Source: Stenotrophomonas maltophilia (GTDB lineage: Bacteria > Pseudomonadota > Gammaproteobacteria > Xanthomonadales > Xanthomonadaceae). From it: a stretch of 64,000 nt of DNA. The notes beneath the pieces are model-generated. The model saw only the letters and a list, made by a program, of their open reading frames with translations, ran no database searches and was not told where the DNA came from. The first letter of the stretch is position 1. Each line of letters opens with the position of its first letter. Positions 29,666 through 38,829 of this stretch are shown piece after piece. The stretch covers positions 835,160 through 899,159 of the forward strand of contig DEVL01000003.1 in the NCBI GenBank assembly GCA_002363385.1. The letters run 5' to 3'. The translations under genes were made by a program, and so were the position numbers.

Positions 29666-29758
29666 GCGGACAATGCGGACCATGATGACTCCAGCCGTTC
29701 CCTGTTATCCCCGCCGCATGTGTCCCTCCCGGGCCGCGGGCGGCCGTGTGCGTGCCGC

Positions 29759-30280
29759 ATGACCCGCATTCTCGGCATCGACCCCGGTTCGCAGCGCACC
29801 GGGGTGGGCATCATTGATGTGGATGCCACTGGCAAGGTGGTGCACGTGCATCACCTGCCGCTGGTGCTGCTGGGCGCGGACGACTTCCCGCAGCGGATGA
29901 AGCTGCTGGTGGTCGGTCTGACCGCCCTGGTCGAGGAGTACCGCCCCGACGAAGTGGCCATCGAAAAGGTGTTCATGGCGCGCAACCCGGATTCGGCCCT
30001 GAAGCTGGGCCAGGCGCGCGGTGCGGCGATCTCGGCCGTGGTCATGCGCGACCTGCCTGTCAGCGAATATGCCGCCACGGAGATCAAGCTGGCCGTGGTC
30101 GGCCGCGGCGGTGCGGAAAAACAACAGGTCCAACACATGGTCGGGCTCATGCTCAACCTGAAAACCAAGCTGCAGGCCGACGCTGCCGATGCGTTGGCCG
30201 TGGCGATCACCCACGCCCATGTCCGGGCCACGGCGCTGCGCCTGGGCGTCAATGCGCGCCAGGCCTGGAGCCGGAAATGA
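29759..30280 (+). CDS. ruvC: Holliday-junction resolvase RuvC
   Basis: 173 residues, starting MTRILGIDPGSQRTGVG. Catalytic acidic residues are in the expected places: D7 (GIDPG), E in VAIEKVF, and the pair in ADAADALAVAITHAH. It cuts four-way junctions with the RuvAB motor. The frame is open from 29720 but only the 29759 start fits the family. It ends 10 bp before ruvA. Confidence 0.97.
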   Translation: MTRILGIDPGSQRTGVGIIDVDATGKVVHVHHLPLVLLGADDFPQRMKLLVVGLTALVEEYRPDEVAIEKVFMARNPDSALKLGQARGAAISAVVMRDLPVSEYAATEIKLAVVGRGGAEKQQVQHMVGLMLNLKTKLQADAADALAVAITHAHVRATALRLGVNARQAWSRK

Positions 30281-30290
30281 GGAACACTGC

Positions 30291-30881
30291 ATGATTGGTC
30301 GTCTGCGCGGGATCGTGGCCTACAAGGCGCCGCCGTGGCTCATGGTCGACGTCAATGGCGTCGGTTACGAGCTGGAGGCACCGATGAGCACCTTCTACGA
30401 TCTGCCCGAGCTGGGGCGTGAGGTAACGCTGTTCACCCATTACGCGCAGAAGGAAGACAGCGTCTCGCTGTACGGCTTCCTGCGCGAGGGCGAGCGCCGC
30501 CTGTTCCGCGATGTGCAGAAGGTCACCGGGATCGGCGCCAAGATCGCGCTGGCCGTGCTGTCCGGGGTGAGCGTGGACGAGTTCGCCCGCATGCTGCAGG
30601 CCGGTGACATCACCGCGCTGACCCGCATCCCCGGCATCGGCAAGAAGACCGCCGAGCGCATGGTGCTGGAGCTGCGCGACCGCGCGGCCAATTTCGGTGG
30701 CGGCGGCGCGCCGATCGCCGGTGCCGCACCGGCCACCGATCCGGTCTCCGAGGCGACCGTGGCCCTGCAGCAGCTGGGCTACAAGCCGACCGAGGCCGCG
30801 CGCATGGCGCGCGATGCCAACGCCGAGGGCGACGATGTCGCCACGGTCATCCGCAAAGCCCTGCAGGCGGCGCTGCGCTGA
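30291..30881 (+). CDS. ruvA: Holliday-junction DNA helicase subunit RuvA
   Basis: 196 residues: MIGRLRGIVAYKAPPWLMVDVNGVGYELE. OB-fold, two helix-hairpin-helix motifs (VTGIGAKIALAVLSG; IPGIGKKTAERMVLELRD) and a C-terminal RuvB-binding domain (EATVALQQLGYKPTEAARMA). It binds and holds the junction while RuvB branch-migrates it. It is separated from ruvB by kup rather than directly followed by it. Confidence 0.97.
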   Translation: MIGRLRGIVAYKAPPWLMVDVNGVGYELEAPMSTFYDLPELGREVTLFTHYAQKEDSVSLYGFLREGERRLFRDVQKVTGIGAKIALAVLSGVSVDEFARMLQAGDITALTRIPGIGKKTAERMVLELRDRAANFGGGGAPIAGAAPATDPVSEATVALQQLGYKPTEAARMARDANAEGDDVATVIRKALQAALR

Positions 30882-30940
30882 GCCGCGCGCCTGTCCTCCC
30901 CTAGTTACCGACACTACCGACCGCGTCCGCCCGGAGCCCC

Positions 30941-32860
30941 ATGTCCACCACTTCCCCCCAGCACAGCGACGGCCAGACGCCGCACGGCCATGCGCCGGCC
31001 GCCGGCGGCATGGCGCTGATGATCGGTGCCATCGGCGTGGTGTTCGGCGACATCGGCACCAGCCCGCTGTACACGCTGAAAGAGGCGTTCTCCCCGCACT
31101 ACGGGCTCAACAGCGACCATGACACCGTGCTGGGCGTGCTGTCGCTGGCGTTCTGGGCGTTGAACATCGTGGTCACCCTCAAGTACGTCACCATCATCAT
31201 GCGCGCCGACAATGAGGGCGAGGGCGGCATCATGGCGTTGATGGCGCTGACCCAGCGCACGCTGCGCAACGGCTCGCGCTCGGCCTACGTGGTGGGCATC
31301 CTGGGCATCTTCGGTGCCTCGTTGTTCTTCGGTGATGGCGTGATCACCCCGGCCATCTCGGTGCTGGGCGCAGTGGAAGGCCTGGAGGTCGCGGCCCCGG
31401 GCCTGCACGCCTTCATCGTGCCGATCACGGTGGTGGTGCTGCTGGCGGTGTTCGCCGTGCAGCGCTTCGGCACCGAGAAGATCGGCAAGCTGTTCGGCCC
31501 GATCACCTCCATCTGGTTCATCTCGCTGGCCGCGATCGGCATCTACAACATCGTCGATGCGCCCGAGGTGCTCAAGGCCTTCAACCCGATGTGGGCGCTG
31601 CGCTTCTTCATGGAGCATGGCTGGCACGGCATCTTCATCCTCGGTGCGGTGGTGCTGGCCGTGACCGGCGGCGAGGCGCTGTACGCGGACATGGGCCACT
31701 TTGGCGCCAAGCCGATCCGCCACGCCTGGTACTTCTTCGTGTTGCCGTGCCTGGTGCTGAACTACCTGGGGCAGGGCGCGCTGGTGCTCAACAACCCCGA
31801 GGCGGTCAAGAACCCGTTCTTCGAAGCGGTGCCGGACTGGGCGCTGTACCCGATGATCATCCTGGCCACCATGGCCGCGGTGATCGCCTCGCAGTCGGTC
31901 ATCACCGGCGCGTTCTCGGTGTCGCGCCAGGCCATGCAGCTGGGCTACATCCCGCGCATGCGCATCACCCACACCTCGCACGACACCATCGGCCAGATCT
32001 ACATCCCGGGCATCAACTGGGGTATCGCGGTGATGGTGATCGGGCTGGTGCTGGCCTTCCGCAGCTCCTCCAACCTGGCCGTGGCCTACGGCATTTCGGT
32101 GTCGGCGACGATGTTGATCGATACCCTGCTGCTGGCCCTGGTGGCCCGCGCGCTGTGGCCGACCTCGCGCTACTGGATCATCCCGCTGTGCGCGGTGTTC
32201 TTCGTAATCGACCTGGGCTTTGTGATCGCCAACGGCGCCAAGCTGCTGCAGGGTGCGTGGTTCCCGGTGGTGCTGGGCATCGTGCTGTTCACCATGATGC
32301 GCACCTGGCGCCGTGGCCGCGAGCTGCTGCGCGATGAAATCCGCAAGGACGGCATCCGGATCGACACCTTCCTGCCGGGCCTGATGCTGGCCCCGCCGGT
32401 GCGGGTGCCGGGCACCGCCGTGTTCCTGACCGCCGACCCCTCGGTGGCCCCGCATGCGCTGATGCACAACCTTAAGCACAACAAGGTGCTGCACGAGCGC
32501 AACGTGTTCCTGCACGTGGTGACCCTGCCGGTGCCGTACGCGCCCTCGGGCCAGCGCCTGAAGATTGAATCGGTGGGCGACGAGTTCTACCGGATCTACG
32601 TGAAGTTCGGCTTCATGGAGACGCCGGACGTGCCGCTGGCGCTGATGCGCTCGTGCGACCACGGCGGGATCTACTTCGACCCGATGGACACCACGTTCTT
32701 CGCCAGCCGCGAGACCATCGTGGCCACCGCCAACCGCGGCATGCCGATCTGGCGCGACAAACTGTTCGCGCTGATGCACCGGAACGCAGCGCCGGCGACC
32801 GGGTTCTTCCGGATTCCGGGTAATCGGCTGGTCGAACTCGGCGCCCAGGTCGAGATCTGA
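30941..32860 (+). CDS. kup: Low-affinity potassium transporter Kup
   Basis: 639 residues, about 12 membrane helices then a soluble C-terminus, normal for Kup. It symports K+ with H+ across the inner membrane. Conserved segments: GAIGVVFGDIGTSPLYTLKEAF and ADNEGEGGIMALMAL. The His-rich cytoplasmic N-terminus (TSPQHSDGQTPHGHAP) is variable in the family. It sits 59 bp after ruvA and before ruvB, splitting the ruvAB pair. Confidence 0.95.
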   Translation: MSTTSPQHSDGQTPHGHAPAAGGMALMIGAIGVVFGDIGTSPLYTLKEAFSPHYGLNSDHDTVLGVLSLAFWALNIVVTLKYVTIIMRADNEGEGGIMALMALTQRTLRNGSRSAYVVGILGIFGASLFFGDGVITPAISVLGAVEGLEVAAPGLHAFIVPITVVVLLAVFAVQRFGTEKIGKLFGPITSIWFISLAAIGIYNIVDAPEVLKAFNPMWALRFFMEHGWHGIFILGAVVLAVTGGEALYADMGHFGAKPIRHAWYFFVLPCLVLNYLGQGALVLNNPEAVKNPFFEAVPDWALYPMIILATMAAVIASQSVITGAFSVSRQAMQLGYIPRMRITHTSHDTIGQIYIPGINWGIAVMVIGLVLAFRSSSNLAVAYGISVSATMLIDTLLLALVARALWPTSRYWIIPLCAVFFVIDLGFVIANGAKLLQGAWFPVVLGIVLFTMMRTWRRGRELLRDEIRKDGIRIDTFLPGLMLAPPVRVPGTAVFLTADPSVAPHALMHNLKHNKVLHERNVFLHVVTLPVPYAPSGQRLKIESVGDEFYRIYVKFGFMETPDVPLALMRSCDHGGIYFDPMDTTFFASRETIVATANRGMPIWRDKLFALMHRNAAPATGFFRIPGNRLVELGAQVEI

Positions 32861-32864
32861 GGGC

Positions 32865-32930
32865 GTGCCGGCCGCTGGCCGGCTCCTGATGCGCATGCAG
32901 GGCGCCGAGCCGGCCAGCGGCCGGCACTAC
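32865..32930. repeat. Inverted pair of REP palindromes
   Basis: Two copies of the GCCGGCC/GGCCGGC palindrome (32865-32883 and 32909-32930) face each other. The second ends CTAC, giving a GTAG head on the minus strand. It lies between kup and ruvB, both transcribed rightwards, so it is expected inside or at the end of an mRNA. Confidence 0.75.
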
Positions 32931-32970
32931 CGGGGCGCGGATCGCGCCCTTTTTGCCGCATAATCGCGGG

Positions 32971-34011
32971 ATGACCGACGACCGCATCATCGCTGCCGGT
33001 GCCACCCGCGAAGACGAGGGCACCGACGCCAGCATCCGCCCCAAGCGCATGGCCGATTACCTCGGTCAGGCCCCTGTGCGCGAGCAGTTGTCGATCTACA
33101 TCGAGGCGACCAAGGCCCGTGGCGATGCGCTGGACCACGTATTGATCTTCGGGCCGCCGGGCCTGGGCAAGACCACGTTGAGCCATGTGATCGCCAATGA
33201 GCTGGGGGTCGCGCTGCGCGTCACCTCCGGCCCGGTGATCGAAAAGGCCGGTGATCTGGCCGCGCTGCTGACCAATCTGCAGCCGCACGATGTGCTGTTC
33301 ATCGATGAAATCCACCGCCTGTCGCCGGTCGTGGAAGAAGTGCTGTACCCGGCGATGGAAGATTTCCAGATCGACATCATGATCGGCGAGGGCCCGGCGG
33401 CCCGCTCGATCAAGATCGACCTGCCGCCGTTCACCCTGATCGGCGCGACCACCCGCGCGGGCCTGCTGACCGCGCCGCTGCGCGACCGCTTCGGCATCGT
33501 GCACCGGCTGGAGTTCTATACGCCGGAAGAGCTCACCAAGATCGTCCGGCGCTCGGCCAGCATCCTCAATATCGACTGCACTGCCGAAGGCGCCGCCGAG
33601 ATCGCACGGCGCTCGCGTGGCACCCCGCGTATCGCCAACCGGCTGCTGCGCCGCGTGCGCGACTTCGCCCAGGTGAAGGCCGCCGGCCACATCGACCAGG
33701 ATGTCGCCCAGGCGGCGATGCAGATGCTGAAGGTCGATCCGGAGGGCTTCGACGAGCTCGATCGTCGCCTGCTGCGGACCATGGTCGACTATTTCGACGG
33801 TGGTCCGGTCGGCATCGAGTCGCTGGCGGCCGCCCTGTCCGAGGAGCGCGGCACGCTGGAAGACGTGGTCGAGCCGTATCTGATCCAGCAGGGCTTCCTG
33901 ATCCGCACCGCGCGGGGCCGCATGTGCACGCACAAGGCCTACCGGCACATGGGGTTGAAGCCGAAAAACCCGCCGGCCGACCTGTTCGCGGAGATTCCGG
34001 ATGTCGGTTGA
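32971..34011 (+). CDS. ruvB: Holliday-junction branch-migration ATPase RuvB
   Basis: 346 residues. Walker A GPPGLGKTT, Walker B LFIDEIHRLSP, sensor I GATTRAG, arginine-finger region DRFGIVHRLEFY, and C-terminal winged helix ending RTARGRMCTHKAYRHMGL. The start MTDDRIIAAG fits homologues; the six upstream codons from 32953 lie in the promoter region. It overlaps ybgC by 11 bp. Confidence 0.97.
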   Translation: MTDDRIIAAGATREDEGTDASIRPKRMADYLGQAPVREQLSIYIEATKARGDALDHVLIFGPPGLGKTTLSHVIANELGVALRVTSGPVIEKAGDLAALLTNLQPHDVLFIDEIHRLSPVVEEVLYPAMEDFQIDIMIGEGPAARSIKIDLPPFTLIGATTRAGLLTAPLRDRFGIVHRLEFYTPEELTKIVRRSASILNIDCTAEGAAEIARRSRGTPRIANRLLRRVRDFAQVKAAGHIDQDVAQAAMQMLKVDPEGFDELDRRLLRTMVDYFDGGPVGIESLAAALSEERGTLEDVVEPYLIQQGFLIRTARGRMCTHKAYRHMGLKPKNPPADLFAEIPDVG

Positions 34012-34432
34012 TCCCCGATTCAGTTGGCCGACACGCATTTACTGGGAAGATACCGACGCTGGCGGGGTCGTGTACCACGCTCGCTACGTCGCCTTCATGG
34101 AGCGGGCGCGCACCGAATGGATGCGGGCATTGGGGTATGGTCAGGAGCGCATGCGCTGCGACCACGGCCTGGTGTTCGCGGTGCGCAGCATGACCATGGA
34201 TTTCCTCAAGCCGGCGCGCCTGGATGATGCGTTGGCGGTCACCGCCACGCTGGTGCAGTGCAAGCGCGCCAGCATGGTGTTCGCCCAGGCGGTCCATCGG
34301 GGCGATCAGACACTGCTGACCGCGCAGGTGAAGATCGCCGCGCTCGATGCAACCACCTTCAAACCGCGTGGCATGGACGATGCACTGCATGCCGCGCTGA
34401 AACACCTCGAATTTCCAGAATCCGCACACTGA
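34001..34432 (+). CDS. ybgC: Tol-Pal associated acyl-CoA thioesterase YbgC
   Basis: 143 residues, single hotdog domain with the catalytic EDTDAGGVVYHARYVAFMERARTEWMRALG segment (essential Asp in DTDAGG). It hydrolyses acyl-CoA/acyl-ACP in the cytoplasm. First gene of the Tol-Pal cluster; its ATG is inside the ruvB 3' end, so translation is probably coupled. Confidence 0.93.
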   Translation: MSVDPRFSWPTRIYWEDTDAGGVVYHARYVAFMERARTEWMRALGYGQERMRCDHGLVFAVRSMTMDFLKPARLDDALAVTATLVQCKRASMVFAQAVHRGDQTLLTAQVKIAALDATTFKPRGMDDALHAALKHLEFPESAH

Positions 34433-34442
34433 GGAACAACGG

Positions 34443-35222
34443 ATGATCGCAATGCTCCTGGCCCTGCAGGCCACGGTGACCGAAGCGCTGCCGCAGGAAG
34501 TCACCAGCGCCGCGGCACAGACTGTCGCCCAAGCCGCGCATGGCGGTGGCATCAATTACCTGGACCTGATGATCAAGGCCAGCATCCCGGTGAAGATCAT
34601 CGTGCTGCTGTTGCTGGCCGGCTCGTTCATCAGCTGGGTGATCATCTTCCGCAAGGCGCGCGTGTTCAACGCCGCCAACCGTGAGGCCGATGAGTTCGAA
34701 AGCCGTTTCTGGTCCGGTGCGGACCTGGGCAAGCTGTACAGCTCGGCGACCGATCGCAACCGCAAGGTCGGCGGCCTGGAAGCCATCTTCGAAGCCGGCT
34801 TCCGCGAGTTCACCCGCCTGCGCGACAAGCGCCGCCTGGATGGCCGCGCCCAGCTCGAAGGTGCCCAGCGCGCCATGCGCACCACCTATACCCGTGAAGT
34901 GGACCAGATGGAGCGCAGCCTGGAGCTGCTGGCCAACATCGGCTCGACCGCCCCGTACGTGGGCCTGGTCGGTACCGTGTTCGGCATCATGGTGACCATG
35001 CACGACATGATCAACAGCGGTGAGCAGGCCGGTATCGCCTCGGTCGCCCCGGGTATTTCCGAAGCCCTGTTCGCCACCGCGATTGGCCTGTTCGTGGCGA
35101 TTCCGGCGGTGTGGGCCTACAACCGCTTCACCACCCGCGTGGAGCGCATGTCGGTGCGCTTTGAAACCTTCGCAGAAGAGTTCAGCTCGATCCTGCAGCG
35201 TCAGACCGCGGGCGACGAGTAA
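34443..35222 (+). CDS. tolQ: Tol-Pal system inner-membrane protein TolQ
   Basis: 259 residues, three membrane helices as in the ExbB/TolQ family: an N-terminal helix (SIPVKIIVLLLLAGSFISWVIIF), a large cytoplasmic loop, and a helix pair (STAPYVGLVGTVFGIMVTM; LFATAIGLFVAIPAVWAYNRF). With TolR it forms the proton-driven stator that energises TolA. It follows ybgC by 10 bp and has GAGGAAC before the ATG. Confidence 0.95.
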   Translation: MIAMLLALQATVTEALPQEVTSAAAQTVAQAAHGGGINYLDLMIKASIPVKIIVLLLLAGSFISWVIIFRKARVFNAANREADEFESRFWSGADLGKLYSSATDRNRKVGGLEAIFEAGFREFTRLRDKRRLDGRAQLEGAQRAMRTTYTREVDQMERSLELLANIGSTAPYVGLVGTVFGIMVTMHDMINSGEQAGIASVAPGISEALFATAIGLFVAIPAVWAYNRFTTRVERMSVRFETFAEEFSSILQRQTAGDE

Positions 35223-35245
35223 GCGCCCAGCACAGGAGTCCTGCC

Positions 35246-35674
35246 ATGACCGCAGCCATTGGCCGCCGCAAGCGCCGAAAGCTCAAATCCGAAATCAACG
35301 TCGTGCCGTACATCGACGTCATGCTGGTGCTGCTCATCATCTTCATGGTGACCGCGCCGCTGCTCACGCTGAGCTTTGAAGTGGATCTGCCGACCTCCCA
35401 GGCCAAGGCGCTGGAGAGCAAGCAGGATCCGGTGATCGTGTCCGTCCGCCTGGATGGCCAGCTCAGCCTCAAGCTGCCCGAGGCCAAGGACCCCGAACCG
35501 ATGGATGCCGCCCGGCTGCAGGCGCAGTTGTCCGCACTGGCCTCGCAGGACAAGAACCTGCGCGTGATCGTGGCGGCCGACAAGGCCGTCGCCTATGAAA
35601 AGGTGGTCGCGGCCATGGACGTGATCAAGCGCGCCAACGTGGAAAAGGTGGGCCTGGCGACCGATGCACACTGA
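35246..35674 (+). CDS. tolR: Tol-Pal system protein TolR
   Basis: 142 residues, ExbD/TolR family. A single N-terminal membrane helix carries the proton-relay Asp (VVPYIDVMLVLLIIFMVTAPLL); the rest is periplasmic. It follows tolQ by 23 bp with CAGGAG before the ATG. Its last 11 bp overlap the tolA start. Confidence 0.95.
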   Translation: MTAAIGRRKRRKLKSEINVVPYIDVMLVLLIIFMVTAPLLTLSFEVDLPTSQAKALESKQDPVIVSVRLDGQLSLKLPEAKDPEPMDAARLQAQLSALASQDKNLRVIVAADKAVAYEKVVAAMDVIKRANVEKVGLATDAH

Positions 35675-36722
35675 AGCCCTGCCACCGCAGCGCGCACGGG
35701 ATGAGGAGTGGGGCCTGCCGGTCGCGTTGGCGCTCGGCGTCCACCTGCTGCTGGCACTGATCTTCATCGCCGCCTGGTTGTGGTCGCCGCAGCGCACGAC
35801 GGAAGCGGCCGCCGGCGATCCGGCCATCGAAGCCAGCCTGGAATTGTCCGCGTCCGAAGCCTCGGCCGCGCGCCAGGCGCTGCGTGCCTCCGAATCGCTG
35901 CCGGACCTGCCCGAGCCGGTCGCCGAGCCCGAGCCCATTCCGGAAGACACCGTGCCGCCGCCCCAGCCGTTGCCGGAGCCGCGTCCCCAGGACGCGCCGA
36001 CGCCGCAGCAATCGCAGGCCCAGGAGCGTATCGCCCAGCCCGACACGGTCGACCAGGAAGCGGTCAACGCGATGGCGATTTCGGCGGAAAAAGCCAAGCA
36101 GGAACAGGAAGCCAAGCGCCGCCAGGAACAGATCGACCTGACCGAGCGCAAGCGCCAGGAACAGGCCGAACAGAAGCTGCGCCTGGCCAAGCAGCAGGAA
36201 GAAGCCGAGAAGAAGAAGCTGGCCGAGCAGGAACAGAAGGCCAACGACGCCAAGGCCGACGCCGAGCGTGACAAGAAGCTCGCTGAAATCCGCCGCAAGC
36301 GCGCCCAGGCCGAGAACGAAGCCAAGCTGGCCGAGCAGAAGCTGCGCCAGGTATCGGCTGCGCGCGCGGCCAACGCGTCGGCATCGACCTCCGGCGCCAC
36401 CGGTGCAGCCAAGCCGGCCGCCGGCGCTGGCGGAACCAGTGACGATCTCAGCGCCAAGTACGCCGCGGCCATCCAGCAGAAGGTCTCGGCGCAGTGGACC
36501 CGTCCGGATTCGGTCCCGCTGGGCCAGCGCTGCCAGGTCTCAATCACCCAGATCCCGGGTGGGCAGGTGATCCAGGCCAAGGTCAGCGGGAGCTGCCCGT
36601 TCGATGAGGCCGGCCGCCGCTCGATCGAAGCCGCGGTCCTGAACGCCCAGCCGTTGCCGTACCGCGGCTTCGAGTCGGTGTTCGCGCGCACGATCAACTT
36701 CACTTTTACCGCCCAGGACTGA
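35664..36722 (+). CDS. tolA: Tol-Pal system protein TolA
   Basis: 352 residues. A cytoplasmic N-terminus, one membrane helix (VALALGVHLLLALIFIAAWLW), a Pro-rich acidic stretch (about 95-130), a long Ala/Glu/Lys/Gln helical domain (about 135-245, with KRRQEQIDLTERKRQEQAEQ) spanning the periplasm, and a C-terminal domain (about 265-352) that contacts Pal/TolB. It transmits proton-motive force to the outer membrane during cell constriction. Confidence 0.93.
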   Translation: MHTEALPPQRARDEEWGLPVALALGVHLLLALIFIAAWLWSPQRTTEAAAGDPAIEASLELSASEASAARQALRASESLPDLPEPVAEPEPIPEDTVPPPQPLPEPRPQDAPTPQQSQAQERIAQPDTVDQEAVNAMAISAEKAKQEQEAKRRQEQIDLTERKRQEQAEQKLRLAKQQEEAEKKKLAEQEQKANDAKADAERDKKLAEIRRKRAQAENEAKLAEQKLRQVSAARAANASASTSGATGAAKPAAGAGGTSDDLSAKYAAAIQQKVSAQWTRPDSVPLGQRCQVSITQIPGGQVIQAKVSGSCPFDEAGRRSIEAAVLNAQPLPYRGFESVFARTINFTFTAQD

Positions 36723-36926
36723 TCCCGGGCGGCTCGGCGACGCGGGTTCAGCACCATCCGAGGATGACAGGCGCATCGCGCCTGGAAATGGGGCCTCGTC
36801 GTTAACGGCCTGTGAGTTTTGCGCAGTCAGTGACTCGGAATTCACACGGCCTTGGTTCATGATTGCGAAACTGTTCACCGCCATCCTGTTATCCCTCGTT
36901 CCGGTTTCCCCCCTATTGAGCGCTCC

Positions 36927-38246
36927 ATGAAAAAAATGCCTCGCTGGCTTGCCGTTGTTGCGGCCCTGTTGTTGCCCTTCGCTGCCGTGGCGCAGCAGAA
37001 GGGGCTGGATATCGACATCATCGGCGGCAACGCCTCCGCCACGCCGATCACCGTTGTTCCCATGCCTTACCAGGGCTCGGCCGGCGCACCGCAGACTGAT
37101 GTGGCCGCCGTGGTTCGTGCCGATCTGGACCGCTCGGGCCAGTTCCGCAATCTGCCCGAAGCCCAGATCGTCGAAAAGCCGACCCGTGGCAGCGAGATCC
37201 AGTTCGCGACCTGGCGTGCGCTGAAGCAGAATTACATCGTGGTCGGCCGGGTCATGGACGCCGGTGCCGGCGCTTACCGGGTGGAGTACGAGCTGTATGA
37301 CGTGCCCAAGGGCGAGCGCCTGCTCGGCCTGGCGATGACCGCCCGTGGCAACGCCATGCGCGATGTCGCCCACCAGATGGCCGATGCCATTTACGAGAAG
37401 ATCACCGGTGTGCGCGGCGCCTTCTGGACCCGCATCGCCTATGTCACCGCCAGCGGCAAGGGCGATGCCATGCGCTATGCGCTGATGGTGGCCGATTCGG
37501 ACGGCTTCAACCCGCAGACCATCGTGCGCTCTGCCGAGCCGCTGCTGTCGCCGAGCTGGAGCCCGGACGGCAACAAGTTGGCGTATGTCAGCTTCGAGCG
37601 TGGCAATTCGGCGATCTACATCCAGAACATCTCCAGCGGTGCCCGTGAGCTGGTGACCAGCTTCCGCGGCATCAACAGCGCGCCCTCGTTCTCCCCGGAC
37701 GGTCGTCGCCTGGCCCTGTCGCTGTCGCGCAGCGGCAATCCGGAAATCTACGTGATGGACCTGGGCAGCAAGCAGCTGACCCAGCTGACCAACCACTTCG
37801 CCATCGATACCGAGCCGACCTGGAGTGCGGACGGTTCCAGCGTGTACTTCACCTCCGACCGTGGTGGCCGCCCGCAGATCTACCAGGTCGCCTCCAGTGG
37901 TGGCAGCGCCTCGCGTGTGACCTTCCAGGGCAACTACAACGCCACCCCGAGCCTGTCCTACGACGGCAAGAAGCTGGTGGTTGCCCAGGGCAGCGGCAAC
38001 ACCTACAAGATCGCGATGATGGACAGCAGCACGGGTTCGGCCCGCTGGAGCACGCTGTCGCCAGGGTCGCTGGATGAATCGCCGAGCTTCGCGCCCAACG
38101 CAAGCATGGTGTTGTACGCCGCCCGTGAGGGTGGTCGTGGCGTGTTGTATGCCGTATCGGCCGATGCGCGCGTGCGCCAGCGGCTGGTTCTGGCCGACGG
38201 TGATGTTCGTGAGCCTTCTTGGTCGCCATACCGTACAAAGCGCTAA
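36927..38246 (+). CDS. tolB: Tol-Pal system beta-propeller protein TolB
   Basis: 439 residues from MKKMPRWLAVVAALLLPFAAVAQQ (signal peptide). The frame is open from 36852, but the segment before the signal peptide is non-coding. An N-terminal domain is followed by a six-bladed WD-like propeller with repeated SPSWSPDGNKLAYVS, APSFSPDGRRLALSLS and EPTWSADGSSVYFTS blades. Periplasmic; binds Pal and TolA. The gap after tolA is 204 bp, longer than elsewhere in the operon, and may hold a second promoter. Confidence 0.95.
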   Translation: MKKMPRWLAVVAALLLPFAAVAQQKGLDIDIIGGNASATPITVVPMPYQGSAGAPQTDVAAVVRADLDRSGQFRNLPEAQIVEKPTRGSEIQFATWRALKQNYIVVGRVMDAGAGAYRVEYELYDVPKGERLLGLAMTARGNAMRDVAHQMADAIYEKITGVRGAFWTRIAYVTASGKGDAMRYALMVADSDGFNPQTIVRSAEPLLSPSWSPDGNKLAYVSFERGNSAIYIQNISSGARELVTSFRGINSAPSFSPDGRRLALSLSRSGNPEIYVMDLGSKQLTQLTNHFAIDTEPTWSADGSSVYFTSDRGGRPQIYQVASSGGSASRVTFQGNYNATPSLSYDGKKLVVAQGSGNTYKIAMMDSSTGSARWSTLSPGSLDESPSFAPNASMVLYAAREGGRGVLYAVSADARVRQRLVLADGDVREPSWSPYRTKR

Positions 38247-38310
38247 CAGAGTGTTAAGATTTCTCCGTATTCATCCCTCATCCGGCTTTAGGAGCCTCAA
38301 AGGTATCGCC

Positions 38311-38826
38311 ATGAACAAGACCACCCGCGTTCTGCTTGTCTCCCTGTTGTCCGTGGCCGCCCTGGCCGGTTGTTCCAAGAAGGTCAAGGAAGTGCCGGCT
38401 GCCCCGGTTGATACCGGCAGCACCACCGCTCCGACCGGCCCGTCCACCTCGGGTCTGTATGGTCCGGGTGATCTGGATACCGATTCCTGCCTGCGCCAGC
38501 GCGTGGTGTACTTCGATCTGGATCAGGACAGCGTCAAGCCGGAGTTCCAGGCCATCATGGCGTGCCACGCCAAGTACCTGCGTGACCGTCCGTCCTCGCG
38601 CATGACCCTGCAGGGCCACACCGATGAGCGCGGTTCGCGCGCTTACAACCAGGCCTTGGGCGAGCGTCGTGGCAACGGCGTGTCCTCGGCACTGCAGGCC
38701 AACGGTGGCTCGGCTTCGCAGCTGACCGTCGTCTCCTACGGTGAAGAGCGTCCGGTCTGCACCGAGTCGGGCGAGTCCTGCTGGTCGCAGAACCGTCGCG
38801 TCGAGATCGTGTACACGGCTCAGTAA
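38311..38826 (+). CDS. pal: Peptidoglycan-associated lipoprotein Pal
   Basis: 171 residues. Lipobox LAALAGCSKK, then a Thr/Pro linker and an OmpA-like peptidoglycan-binding domain (VVYFDLDQDSVKPEF ... GHTDERGSRAYNQALGERR). It anchors the outer membrane to peptidoglycan and binds TolB. TTTAGGAGCC lies about 20 bp before the ATG at 38311. One unusual feature is three extra cysteines in the mature domain (SCLRQR, VCTESGESC). Confidence 0.95.
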   Translation: MNKTTRVLLVSLLSVAALAGCSKKVKEVPAAPVDTGSTTAPTGPSTSGLYGPGDLDTDSCLRQRVVYFDLDQDSVKPEFQAIMACHAKYLRDRPSSRMTLQGHTDERGSRAYNQALGERRGNGVSSALQANGGSASQLTVVSYGEERPVCTESGESCWSQNRRVEIVYTAQ

Positions 38827-38829
38827 TAG

